Below are positions 39,054 to 50,737 of a DNA stretch of 64,000 nt, piece after piece. The notes beneath the pieces were generated by a model. The model did not search any database. It saw only the letters and a list, made by a program, of their open reading frames with translations, and was not told the DNA's origin. The stretch's first letter is position 1, and the number at the start of each line of letters is the position of its first letter. The stretch is from Eudorina sp. 2006-703-Eu-15. Taxonomy: Eukaryota; Chlorophyta; Chlorophyceae; Chlamydomonadales; Volvocaceae. A program made the translations under genes and the position numbers. The stretch covers positions 1,466,135-1,530,134 of the forward strand of contig BDSI01000011.1 in NCBI GenBank assembly GCA_003117195.1. The letters run 5' to 3'.

Positions 39054-39075
39054 ACCGTGGGGCTGCTGAATGGAG
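39054..39075 (+). repeat. 22-base duplicated segment, second copy
   Basis: Second copy of the segment at 38813-38834. Flanking sequence differs. Confidence 0.8.
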
Positions 39076-41671
39076 ACACGGAAATCCAAGTGCGGAGACT
39101 GCGTCCAGGGGTTTTCATGACGGAAGATGAGAAAGCGCGCGCGACTCGATGTAGAGCGGTAGATCTGTTGCCTGCCTGCCTGCCTCGGGCTCAGGCTGTG
39201 GGCATTCCGGCCGTGCCTGCAACGCCCGGCGGAGCCCATTGTGCAGTATGGGATTCCTTGGACATGCCCGATGTTTTTCCTTGCCCTTTTTGTGTGTCAA
39301 ATGTGCTTGTAAGTGGGGTGAGCTGCAGTCGTCTGCCCCCGCGGTGCTCATGGGGGAACGAACGGGTGGCAGTAGCGCGAGCTGTGCTGTACTGCGCTGT
39401 GCAGTGGAGTCTGTCCTTAGCGAGTGCCTAGTCGTTGGCGCATTTTATCAGCGCCATCCGATGCGGGGTCCTGCGTTTTTCCTCCCAACTTGCGGATTCC
39501 GGTGGCGGACATCAAAATTCCTTTTCCGTTGCCTGCCGAGCTCTGTGTTTGTCTGTCTGCATGTCGGCGTGTTTGGCTGTCGGTCACTCTCCCGCGCCCA
39601 AACAGGTGCGCTGTGCGCCTACGTGCCCGAGGACGCTTTGGACACCCCCCCCCCTCCGTGTGTCGGCGTCTCTCCTCCTGTCCTGTCCTCTCCCCCTTGT
39701 GGGGGGCGCGAAACAGCGCAAGTGCCGCAGTTTGGGGGGGGGGAAATCCTCGTTGTGGCGCCTCCGTCACGATTGTCCAGCGGCGGTGGCTGAATAACAG
39801 CGGTGCAGTCGCCTGCGCGGTGGCTACCTAGCTGGGTGCGGCGCACAGGCCACCCGGGTATGTACAGTCCGCTCCTCTCCGTCGAGGGATGGCGTGTGGG
39901 GGCGATGATGATGATGATGATGTTGATGCGTGTTGGTCCTCCGCGCGGCGTTTTTGCCGGGCGGTGAGGCAGAAGGAATCGGAGTCGTGCGGTATCGGGT
40001 CATGAGCTGCGGTGCGATGACAAGAAGGGGGATGGAAGGTGACAGGAAGGCGGGCGTGCGATCTGACCGACCGACCGAGTGATTGGGGCGGCCTCGTGGC
40101 CTCGTCCCATGGCGCGGGGCTGCAGGAAGGATGGACACCGCTCTCCCACGATGGGGCGCTGCCCGCTGGTCGGTCTCACCTCCTGTTTGCACCACCAAAG
40201 CTGCTCTTTGGCACCAGGGACGAACCCCGGGGGTGCTTTTTGCCACGTGGCGGGGTTTGGGCCGCTGGGATTCGCAGCATGGCCTATCGGATGTCATGGG
40301 CGGACCGGGAATCGGCACGGAGCACCTGGGTTTCGTAGGGGTCACCTTGTGAGTGGTAAGCCAGTAACCCGGCCGAACCACGCAACCGTGTGCTCGTGTG
40401 TGTGCGTGTGTGCGTGAAACGCTGAGTGGCGGCAACGGTTGCATGTTGCAGGCAAGCAGGGACGGCCAGTGAGTGGATGCAGGCGAACGCGAGAGCGGGG
40501 TGTGCTGATGGCCGGTTGTTGACTTTCCACTGGGGTGGGGCAACCTCGCGATAGCCCCTCATCTCGCTCTAGTTGGGGTATCGATTGCTGCTGGCCAACT
40601 ACAAGATGTTGATTGTGACCGTATTGCAGGGCCTTGAGAAACGTGGGAGGGCTGGAGGGCGTTGACTACCAGTCGCGCGCATTCCTGTCCGTCTTAGTCC
40701 GTCAGCAAGATGCGTTATGGCATTGTTGTGGTCGTCCATGAACCAAGTCAGGCGCTGGCCTTGGCAGCTTCGTCCAGGGAGCGTGTGTCGTGCAGACGTC
40801 CGTGTCCTGTTTGGTTGCAGGAGCGGTGGCGGCGCCTAACCAAAACGTCGGGCGCGGGTACGCGTGAACACGCCTACGTGTACCGTAATGGGTTGTTGCG
40901 TGGGCGTGTGATGTGTGTGTTTCTGTTGTGACTTTGTGGGTGTGCCCTTGTGTGCATGTTGCGTAATGGGGCTTGCGGTGCAACCCGAACACACTGGACT
41001 GCCATGCTCGTTCCTGGCCGTGCCCGGGTCGCCTCGGGCCTCCGCAGTGCTCAGGGCGACGTGCAGTCACGAGGTGCGGGGGACAGGGACGGGGTGGCGT
41101 TGACCCGTGGAGCTGCGAATCTGCGGTTGCTCACTCACGCCCACACACAGGCGTGAGGTCCGCGCGCCTGGAGGGGCGGGGGGAGTCGCGGTATGCGTTC
41201 CAGGCCTCCGCGGGGGGTCGAGCTTGAGCAGCGATGAACTCCCGCCGAGGGGGGAAGTGGCGTGGCGCGGTGCGTGGTCTCGGTGGGAAAGCCAACCGCC
41301 GTCCCTCTCGCGGGTTTTCATGGATGGTCGAGGTAGAGACCTTGGACGGAATATGAGGGATTCGTGAAAAGATGTCGCGGAGGGTTACGGCACGAGGTGT
41401 TTGCCGCGCGAACAACAGGGTGCGTCCATGACTGTGCGACAAATTGTACCGGCCAATCTTTGGAGCGGCAGGAGGTTGGGCGGCAGGCGGGGTGGCGGAG
41501 CCCGGTGTGGCAAACCGATAAAGAAGTGCGAAGTTAAGATGTGGTGCTGCGACGGGATCATGGTATCGCGGGATTTTTCTGGCAGCGGCAGGGCCCCTTC
41601 CCGCGAAGCTGAGTCCCTGTGGAAGATGAAGGAATATTGCAATTCGTGCTGAAAGTTATCGTAGTGAGGAG

Positions 41672-41875
41672 GTGGTGTATGTGGATCGTCCCGCCTGGAG
41701 TGATGGTGGCGAACCGTATTTTGTTCGTGCTGGCTCGACGCTTAGGAGTGCGATGTGGCAGTTTGTAAACACGCAGATAGAAGCCGCGCTACCGGCAACA
41801 CTCGCATTTGATCCGAGCCCGGTTGCGGGCGCCCACACCATCCTGGGTCCTTATCTAGACACATCATATGCCGAT
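41672..41875 (+). other. Candidate isolated coding exon, unrecognised
   Basis: An open stretch of 68 codons with diverse, protein-like composition (VDRPAWSDGGEPYFVRAGST, then AMWQFVNTQIEAALP) that ends exactly at a consensus donor, GAT|GTGAGT. It is open further upstream to about 41630. I do not recognise the family and could not find a phase-matched partner exon on either side, so it may be part of an unfinished gene model or a relic. Confidence 0.25.
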
Positions 41876-43064
41876 GTGAGTGGACCGGCATTGGGCTCTA
41901 CCAACTGAAGATGAGCTCATGTCAATGAGAACGACACGGCGGAGTCCCTGCCACAGGACGCGTGAGATTAGGTTCGTAAAACCATTTGTTGAGGGGTGCC
42001 TGTCGCCACCCTGTGGGCTGGCCAGTGGGACCCCCAACGCCCGCCTTCGCAGACCAGGCATGCATTCCGAGTTTGGCAGTCCCTGCCGTCCCAGCAGCCG
42101 AAATTCACTTGCGCACATGCGCAGCAGGCCTGCCATGCCGGCCCAGCCCACAGCCCAAAGCACCCTCCTCAACGGGCTGCTGCTCTGCGACCGAGACACA
42201 CCTTGGCCGGCTCCGCCTCCGTCCCCTCCTTGTTCGCCGCGTGTTTCCAACTATAGCCGACATGGCCAAAAGCCGGGCCACCCTGCTTGGGCCCGCTGCA
42301 TGGGCAGCCCGCATATGCCCTCCGCGTCTGCGCCCGTTATGACCGGTCCAGTGCGCTGCTGGGACCGCCCTGATCCTGCAGCCAACCCTGCGCCGCCGCC
42401 GAGTAGGGCGGCTGCTCCTGCTGCTGGTCGCGCTCCGCGCTTTACGTGGCAGCAGCAGCAGCTGCTGCTGCTGCTCATATGGTGCCGCTGCGGTTCTCGC
42501 CCTCCGCAATTCAAGGGCTCCAGCGTCCTATTGGGGACGGCCAGCTACGCCAGGATGCGCACTGTGAAGGTGCCTGAGGGGCCCGCGGGACCGGGTCGGG
42601 GATGGACATCAGAGTGCTGTGTGGGGCCCGCATCCAGCAGGAGACGCAGCGCGTCCCCCGCGGGAGGGCAGCAGCTTCCCAGAAGCGCGAGAGGGGTCGC
42701 TGCCAAAAGGCGGGGCTGTACGCAAGCAGTCTCTGCACGTCTGCGGGTTGCTGCTGCCGCAGAGCGCCGCATCGCGACCGGGCAGAGATGTAACAGGGGC
42801 ACAGGGGTCGCGCCGTGTGCCGGTGGACGTGCGGCAGCCCGGACAGGACCGGTCGAGAAGGACTCCAACAGGCTGTCCCTGGAGCTCTCCTTGCCCGGGG
42901 CAGGGCTGCATTCGGAACGCAAAATCGAAATCATCGCGCAATCGGCCCCTTTCAAGCGCCCGTGCGCCTGCCCCTTATTTGGTTGGTATCAAAACGGTCA
43001 CTGACCCGCCCCCCGCGATACGGTGTACCCAACCAGTCGCTAACAGCAGTGGTTATTAATTACG

Positions 43065-44436
43065 CTACTGCTCGAACTTGCTGCGAAGATGGCACGCGCC
43101 CTCGCCCTCGCCCCGCCCAGTGACGTGCTTGACGCTTGAACCGCCCTTTCCGCCCCGGGCCCCCGCCCTGCACCGCCCCGACCCCCCGTTAGTACCCCGG
43201 TGATGCTCACAGCTGGGCAGCTGCTTGGGGTCCGCCTCCACCGTGCAGCTGACGCCCAGATGACACAGCGCGCCGCGCACCAGACCGCAGGGAAGGTGCA
43301 GGTAGCTGAGCGCAACCTGCCGCACCGCCTCCTCGCGCGCCGGGTCGGAGCCGGGCGCTGGCGCCGAAAGCCGCTGCAGCCACCGGAAGCCGTTGTCCTG
43401 CAGCACGTACACGCCCTGGCAGCGGCGCGCGGCGGCAACGGCGAGCGCGCAGAGGCAAGGCGCGCAGCAGGAGGGGAAGGAGCCGCGGGACACCAGGAGC
43501 GAGCGAGATGGCGAGCGAGAGGTAGTGAGAGAGAAGTGTTCAGCGTGATGTTGGGTCACGGGTAACGGTATGAAGGGCGGGTCTCTTCACTAAAGTCAGA
43601 GACATGGACCGATGGACGGCCTCCGCCCAACTCCTCCCATCTGACTCCTCCCACCTACAATCCTGCCAGCCACACACCACGCCGGCCCTTCCCGCAATCC
43701 CGCCCTCCGGCCCCGCAACCCACCCGGTGGTTCGTTTTCAGGTTGTCCACCTGCTTCTTGAACAACGCCTGCCAAAAGTCTTTACACAAAAACTTGATGA
43801 TCTCGAGGGTGTCTCCGAGCCGCGGCTTGTCGCGCGTGTACCTGCGAGGGTGGTGTCGCGCAGAGGGCGGGGTGAGGGGCGCTAGCGGGTGTGGGGCCCG
43901 AGATGACGACACCGAGTGGGCCACTGAGAGGGGGGCATCTGAACAGCAGTGCGATCGCAACCCGCGGGTGCAGTCCGGGGAACCATAAACCCTAACCCCA
44001 CACCCCAGCGCCGCCAGCCCGTGACCGCTGTCGCCTCGCCCCCCTTCCCCACAGGTGCACATGGATTGACGTGCATGCAAAGGCGAAGAGGGGCGGGGGG
44101 GGGGCCCGTGTTGCCGATGTCCTCACCTCTCCGCCAACTGCTGACCCACTCGGAAGCCTACTGCTTCAAGTGCGGCTGCTGCTGCAGGGCCACTCTGCTT
44201 TTCGTGGAAGAGCCTCACGCTCTCCACGCACAAGAGTTCTAGGCACACCTGACCGCGGGCATGAAGCGGCACGGGGGACGGACAGGTGTCAGCGTAAGGG
44301 GAGGTGCCGTGGGAGTGCTGCAGTGTATGCTGCGGGCAGGCAGGCATTTCGTTACACTAAAGCGCCATACCTCCGCACATCTCCTAGCTGGCTTTTTAGT
44401 AATGCTGGGACTGGGGGAGGGTTGGAGACCAGCCAT
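43065..44436 (-). CDS. TRS33: TRAPP complex subunit TRAPPC6 / Trs33
   Basis: Small subunit of the TRAPP tethering complex acting in ER-Golgi and Golgi traffic. Minus-strand exons are 44436-44371 (22 residues from ATG, donor GAG|GTATGG), 44248-44127, 43841-43724 and 43415 onward. Family blocks run across the junctions: [76 protein letters not shown] and [19 protein letters not shown]. These align with plant Trs33 from memory. The C-terminus is unsettled. A GTGAGC donor at 43210 (after KQLPS) would splice to a last exon I could not identify. Without splicing, the frame runs to TAG at 43065-43067 and adds about 50 Gly/Arg-rich residues that replace the usual short hydrophobic C-terminal strand. 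Confidence 0.9.
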
Positions 44437-45005
44437 CGTGGACGTGTCAGCGTCTGCCTCGTGAGGCGAGCAACTTGATAGCTTTTAAACTAATATAAAT
44501 TTGAAAGAAGTGTTGCTTTGTGCGTACAAGTCATCTTAATCGCGAAATCGCCTGAAGCGAAAAGTAGAGCGCGAAGTACCAACCATAGTGTAACACAGCA
44601 GGATTACGTGTCTGTAAAGTCGTGTCCAGAGGACATATTATGTGTCAACAAACCAAGGTGTTACAGGATTCGGGTTGTTGATACGACTCTTGCAACGGTA
44701 ACAACGGCACCCATTCAAGGGAGACTTCCCCGCAGATATCCATGCGCTTCAATGACATGTTGTGCTGATGATAAGAGCCGGTTAAGGGTGGGCCATTGAT
44801 GTTTGACTAAATCATTGACCAGGGAAACAATTGAAATTTGCCGGGAGGACGACCCGCCGAAAGGCCAAAGATGCTCTTCCGTAGCCGCCCACACCCCTAA
44901 CAATTCATGAGTTAGGATGACTACTCGAAGCTTGAGAACGCCTTCCCTTCCTCGCAGCGGACGTTGACGGCTGTGGTGGTTACGTGGCAGCTACGACAGC
45001 TGACG
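44437..45005. promoter_or_regulatory. Shared divergent promoter interval, TRAPPC6 / VHL-BFN
   Basis: A 569-base gap between two divergent start codons. The TRAPPC6-proximal part is AT-rich (TTTTAAACTAATATAAAT at about 44484-44501), unlike the GC-rich surroundings. No specific operator identified. Confidence 0.35.
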
Positions 45006-48000
45006 ATGCGAAGTCCGAGTCACTGCCCCCGTTGGGCAGAGGACGATCTGCAGCGCGCGAGTTCCTGCCGCAGAACGGCTCCCCCGCTGCAGCCCGCTGG
45101 CAGCAGACCTTCCAGCGGCCCTGGCTCGTCGCGGTCGTCTCCCGCGCCCGGTCGTCAACGCCACGCAAGGCACTGCGGCTGCAGCCCTCGTCTAACCCTT
45201 CCCACCCACGCCTCCTCTGATTCCGCTCGGCAGCCAGTCAGTCGTCCTATGCCGCACGATCCTCTCCCATCCCCTGCGTCAACGTCGTGCTCCGCACTTA
45301 GCAACAGCAGCAACAGCAGCCTCGTCAACTCCAGCAGGCGGGTGGTCCTTCTGGCGGCCTCTTCAGCGCTGCTGCAGCTGCTGCCGCCGGCGGGGCTCGT
45401 GGCCCCGGGCTTATGCACCCCCGCGGCCGCGCGGCTGCTCCATTCCAAACGCTCTGATGCGCCCTGCGCCCTGACGATCCGGAACCGCAGCCCGCGTCCC
45501 GTGGAGGCCTTATGGGTCAACTACGACGGTGGGTCAACAGTGCGGCCGCGTGCGGTCGGCATGACATGTGTGTACACGTGGTTTCAACTCAGAGAGTTTG
45601 CGATGGGGTTTCTTCGGAAGGTCCGGTAAACGGATCCGCGTGCCCACCGGGACCCCATGGCGAGCTCAGCCGCAGCGGCAGCCCAGAGACCCTCTAGGGT
45701 CCCTGGCCAGCAGATGCGTGGTCGAGATACCTGGCTGCCGCACGCCCGGGAGCGGGACACGGGGAGTTGGTACCGATGAGCATGTCAGCAGCTGCGGGGC
45801 CGTGTTTCGTCGCGTGTGAGGAAGGACGCGTAACCTCCGGATCCCCCTGTTGGGCGCAGGTGACGAGGAGTCGTATGCGACCATCCTGCCCGGCCACGCC
45901 TGGACCGTCGATACCTTCGAGGTACGGTGCACACGGTGTACGAGCAGCACCAGCAGCTGACGGCGGCCCGCACTTGCGCATTCCAAGGACAGGGGTCGGT
46001 TTTCCTCTCCAGGGTGGTCCCGCAGCCGGGCAATCGGGGTACGCTGCCCCCCCCGATGCCGACTTCTCCGGGATCCCATGCTTAGCTCAAGCCGGGGAGC
46101 GGCGACGGTGGGATGGATTCTGCGCACCGCCACCTCGGGCGCCACTTACGTTTCCGTCCGCGTCGGCCACAGCCCTTCCCTCCATGTACCTTCAATACCT
46201 TCACGCCCTGCTGTGTGTCTCGACTCTCCTTCCCTGCCCGCTATTGCCTCGCCTGTCCGCATGGCCGTACAACCCAGACCCATCCCTGGCGCTTCCGAGA
46301 CGCCCGCACGGGGGCCCTCGTGTGCGAGTACGTCGCGGAGCGGGGCGACCGGCTGCTTCAGCTGTACGACGATCCCACGGGTCTGCTGGACACCAACATC
46401 CAGCCCGGCAGACGCAGCGCCGGCGGGGGCGACGGTGGAGGTGGAGGCGGCCGCGGAGAGACGACAGCCGTCGTTGGGGCGGGCGACGACGCGGGAGGTG
46501 TGCCTCTGGGCGGCGGCGGCGGAGGGGAGGGTCCCGGCGCCGAGTGGCGCCGCCGCCAGCAGCTCCGCCGCCAGCGGCGCCGCCAGCAGCTGTCCGACGG
46601 GGCGGGGCCCGCCGACCAGCTCGCCGCCAGCGCGACCCCATCCAGCCCGGGCGCACAGCGCACCCTCTCATCCCCGCAGCTGCCGCAGTCTCACCAATCC
46701 CCCCAAACCCTGACACAGCAGGCAGGCCAGCAGCCTCCGCAGCAGCCGGAGGCGGTGGAGCGACCTGGCCTGGCGGGCGGGTTTGACGGCCTGGGTAACC
46801 CGCCGGAGCAGTACACGCGGGCCAGCCTGTTGTCGGTGGCGGTGGTGCCCCAGGAGGCACAGGCGGTGGTGGTGCTGGGGCTGGGGGGCTTTGAGCACCC
46901 GCTGAGTCTGCTGGTGGGGGTGCCGGAGGCGAGGAACATCGTCAACGCGGCGGGGGCGGCGCGGGGCAGGCGGCCCACGCTGCTGGCCACCTGGGCTGCG
47001 ACGCTGCAGGTGCGGGGAGCTGCGGGGAGGGGTAGCCCGCGCTGGTCGGGGGCGGAAGGGCAAGGAGCGTGCGGGTGGGCGGCTGGCACGGCGCCCGGTA
47101 TCAGGGTCCCGGGGTACCAAGGGCAGGACAGCAGCAGGGGTGTGCTGCAGTAGGTAGGAAGTTCGGGAGAGGGCCGGGACTACTGGGCAGGGGCCGAGGG
47201 CGACGGCTCAGATCCGGACAAATGTGCGAAGGGCGCCTCCTCTTCACGGCCTATCTCGCAACCCACACACCGCACAACCCTCAGCAGCCCCTCCCCCCGT
47301 ACCCCACCCACACCCACCCTCGGCGCCTCACTCGCCGCATCTCACGGCATAAGGCACTGGGGGGCACCCTGGAGCGCGTCGTCATCACGCGGCAGGTGGA
47401 GGGCATCTTCTACGCGCGCCTGGTGCTGAGTCAGCCGTGGCGTGGTCCTTCGGGGGGCAGCGGCGGCGGATCCGCCTCCCCCCGGGGGCTGTGGTCCCAA
47501 GGTCCCGGGCCCGGCGGGGCCGGCAGGGACGGCGGCGGCGGCTTCAGCCAGGTGGTGTCGGTGGATGCCCGGCCCTCGGACGCGTTGGCCCTGGCACTGG
47601 AGGCCGGCGCGGATGTGTTCGTGTCACGGCCGCTGGCGGAGTGAGTGTCATACATACACACCGTGGGGTGGGGACGTGGGAGGGGGGGAGCGGAGTAAGG
47701 GGAAGGAGGTCGGGTGGGCGTGGCTCGAACGGGTGGCGTGGGGCCGATCGCCCACGTGTGGGCCCTCCGAGGGCGGCAGAACCTCGATCCGTGTCCTTCC
47801 GTACCTTCTTGGGGTCCGGGCCGTCCCCCGGGGGACTGGGCGCCAAAACGGTTGCTGCCCCTGCTGCTCCAAGCACCCTCCCTGAGGTCAACCAAGAAGA
47901 CAGCGAAACCGCAAAAGTTCCCGCAAACCGACACCCACCGATGTCGGGATGGACGAAGTCAGCGAAGCGGTAACCCAGATGGAATCATAACAGGTGATGT

Positions 48001-48243
48001 GTTCAGGTGGTGGGCGCCTGATGATGTGCCTGCGACACCCTGAACCCAAAATGCCCTCCCCTTCCTGCCAGGTTGGTGCAGCAGCAGTACGAGGACGCGG
48101 AGCGAGAGCTGACCGACCGGCTGCTGTCGCCACCGCAGCGGCGGGAGCCGGAGGCGGGCGGGCAAGGGCCCCGCGGCGGCGGCGGCGGCGGAGGGAGCGG
48201 GGAGCTGTTGGCGGAGATCCTCTTCGGAGCGCCCTCGGCGTAG
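45006..48243 (+). CDS. VHL-beta-domain and bifunctional-nuclease (BFN/DUF151) fusion with thylakoid-like leader
   Basis: Five phase-matched exons (45006-45528, 45860-45921, 46278-47009, 47354-47640, 48072-48243) give 591 residues. An in-frame ATG at 45249 would give 510. Residues 82-110 are Ser/Pro-rich; then SSRRVVLLAASSALLQLLPP (about 109-128) resembles a twin-arginine thylakoid-lumen signal with a CTPAAA end. The VHL-beta domain (about 153-215) reads RNRSPRPVEALWVNYDG, then SYATILPGH and THPWRFRDARTGALV, split over three exons like the human VHL core. After a long Gly/Gln/Pro-rich linker, the DUF151 domain (about 374-535) reads ASLLSVAVV, FEHPLSLLVGVPEA, LGGTLERVVITRQVEGIFYA and VDARPSDALALALEAG. 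DUF151 proteins include plant bifunctional nucleases. VHL-beta recognises hydroxyproline in animals. No UVR motif or VHL alpha helix was seen. Nuclease activity and lumen location are inferences. Confidence 0.85.
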
Positions 48244-50737
48244 GAGCTGTTGCCGGCAAATGCGAGTGTCGTCTCTCTTCGCCATCACTTAACCTCAATT
48301 CACCGATTTTTCGCTAGGTGTCCCTTCTCCAAACCCAGGACGCGCACACTCGCTGGGGCCTCAGCTTCGTTTGACACGCGCAGGGGCGCGGGTTGAAAGC
48401 GCCGAAGGAAGCGGGAGGGGGAGGCTCGTTGGAGGTGTCCAGGGCGCGGAAGGTGTCCAGCTACAGCCGTTCAACTGCCGAACATACGGCGACACGCCGG
48501 AGCATTCCGGGTGGTGATTGCGTGGAATGCTACGGGTTCAGCAGAATTGTTGTTCTGCCGTATTGGTCCGGGGTTTGAACCCATTAGGGCAGGGATAGCG
48601 GTCCTGCGATAGTTGTAGTCGTAGTAGTCGCAGTGATAGAAGTAGTTATCATACGGACTGGTCTAGTACAGGTCGATAGTCGGGTCAATAGGCATGTGAA
48701 TAGACACGTCTGATGGACGGACTGTGGGAACTCGGGGGGACTTGGTCGTTCCGGAAACATAACGGACGGTGCGGCAAGCTCTCGGCCCTGACCGACCCAG
48801 TACAACGGAGCACTGGACATAGAGCAGACGTCCTGCCATTGACATCAATCATTACAGCCGGCGGACGTATGTTCGTTGTTGACCCTAACGATACGGTGTG
48901 AACAGTTCGGCGCGAATGGTTTCCGACAGCCTAGTCGCGGACTGGGCGCGTCGGATCATTTGATGCTTGTAGGCGTTGCAGTGAGCCCTGGTGAGCTTCA
49001 GGGGCGGAGCTGACGCGCGGTGATCTAATGACGCGCGCGCCACGTGCATTTTTGAGAGTACAAACGGTTGGTGATTTCCGTTGTTGGTTCTGTTATCTCG
49101 GTTGGTTCGGTTGTCAGCATGGAATGCGTGGTGGCGCTGACTTGCTATAGACGTGCGCACGCCTTGGCATATGGTGTGGCACAGCGGTAACACGGTATTG
49201 GTCCGGGGACCTGACAAGGAAAGGAGGGCAGGGCCGGCGGCCATGCGGTCGCATGCCGTACCCAGGTCTCTCCTGAAGGGGTCGATGGGACGTGGGGTAT
49301 GAGAGGTCCCCGAGATGGACACACAGCGAGCGCCTAACCCGCCAACGCCTTGACTACCCGCCGCGCGGATATGTAAGCATGTGCCGGTAGTCCGCATCGT
49401 CGCAAGTGCCGGCAAGTCGGCGCCCGAACCCGTCGGGGAGGAGCAGCAGCACCAGCACCAGCAGCTCGCCCCCCGGATCCCGAGACTGCCGGCACCACTC
49501 CACGCCAACGCAGGCACCGGTACGCGCAGCTCGGCCGCTCCGCGCAGCCAGTAGGCCGGCCACCCAGGGTCCGGTGCTCCGGTGCTCGGTCGCCACATCC
49601 CTCCAAACGTGGGGCCCTCAAGGCGTCAACTTTCGGCCGGGTATGACGGCGCCGGCGCCGCCCAACCGGCAGGCAGGCCCACAATGCATACACTCGGCGA
49701 CCCTTGGGTCGTAAACTCGTAATGGGCACTCCAGGGCCCATTCCCCGCGGCCTCAGCGGTGCCGAGTACCTGCGGCTGCGAGCCAGCCAGCACTGACAGC
49801 ATTGCAATAGTTGCACCAGGGGACTGCCTCCGGTAAGTCCATTCGTCTTGTCTGGCGGCCCAGTCCCGTCCGACCCGGAGCCCACAGGTCCTCCTCCTTC
49901 CAGCTGCTGTACCTACCTACCTTCCTGCTGCTGTACCTACCTACCTACCTTCCTGCCCCTCCAGTGCCGCGCCCGCTGTCCCGGGACCCCGCGGCGCGTC
50001 CTCGGCACTGATCGGTCGATCTGAGATCTCTAGGGTCATCCGAGATGACCAGCACTCAACGGTGCCTCGGAAGGGGCCACCTCCCCCGCCCTTCGCTGCT
50101 CGCGCACCCAGCACACTGACGATCACATTCCGCTCGGCCCCACGCGCCGGGCCAACACCTGCCGAACAAGTACTAGCTGTCCAACCTTTGTATAGTGTTA
50201 TAGTAGGTCTCACGTGCCGCAGTAAAGCGACTATGAATGTACGGTACGGTATCCACATCACGCGCAAGGCGATCCTGTACTGGGTCGGCAAACGCCGTCG
50301 CAGCCGCACGCCCAGCCGCCCGTCACCGGAGCACGTGTTATGATGCCTCCTCCAGCTCACCTGCGCGTCCTGACAGCCACGTCGGCCCTTCATGGCCGTT
50401 CGTGCGCCAGAACGCCGCCAGCTGTGCGCCCACGTTCCCCCAACTGTGCGTCAAACAACGTGAACCCGCCCACGTCCTAGTGGCCCCTTCCCGCAAAACC
50501 CCGACATCCCGGCCCGGAGGATCACCGTTTGCGTGCTGTGCGCGCTTGGCTGTCCCACCCGTTCTGCTCGCTCGAGTCCGGTAACTAACCACTGCCCACT
50601 GTTTCAAGCTCCGCCTTCATTCATTCTTCGAGAGTTCTTGGTCAGCTACAAGGTGCCCAGGTGATAGGACTAGGTGCCGACAGGCGCCTAGCCGACCCAA
50701 CGCAAGGACGCGCGGCTCGTCCGCGACTTTGCGTTCA
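48244..50737. other. Convergent intergenic, 2.5 kb, no gene recognised
   Basis: Between the ends of the VHL-BFN gene (+) and the golgin gene (-). It contains a (TACC/TTCC)-rich microsatellite near 49905-49955 with a duplicated CTGCTGTACCTACCTACC block. A 237-codon minus-strand frame (48885-49598) is Thr/Arg/Ala-rich with no domain and no coding-like conservation. Confidence 0.55.

Larger units (their letters stand above)
38482..43064. other. Convergent intergenic, 4.6 kb, no gene firmly recognised
   Basis: Between the ends of the transporter (+) and TRAPPC6 (-). It contains GT- and GA-rich runs after 38500, an exact 22-base duplication and CCG/CAG-rich DNA near 42420-42480. A 374-codon plus-strand frame at 41880-43004 is open but lacks any domain, is low-complexity, and overlaps comparable antisense frames. 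Around 40632 an acceptor (GACCGTATTGCAG) precedes a short protein-like stretch. A candidate exon at 41672 is listed separately. Confidence 0.5.

Noticed and set aside
41880..43004. 374-codon open frame on the plus strand
   Set aside because: No domain recognised. Composition is Arg/Pro/Ala/Gln-rich from CCG/CAG-rich DNA, and comparably long antisense frames overlap it. GC-rich DNA yields such frames by chance.
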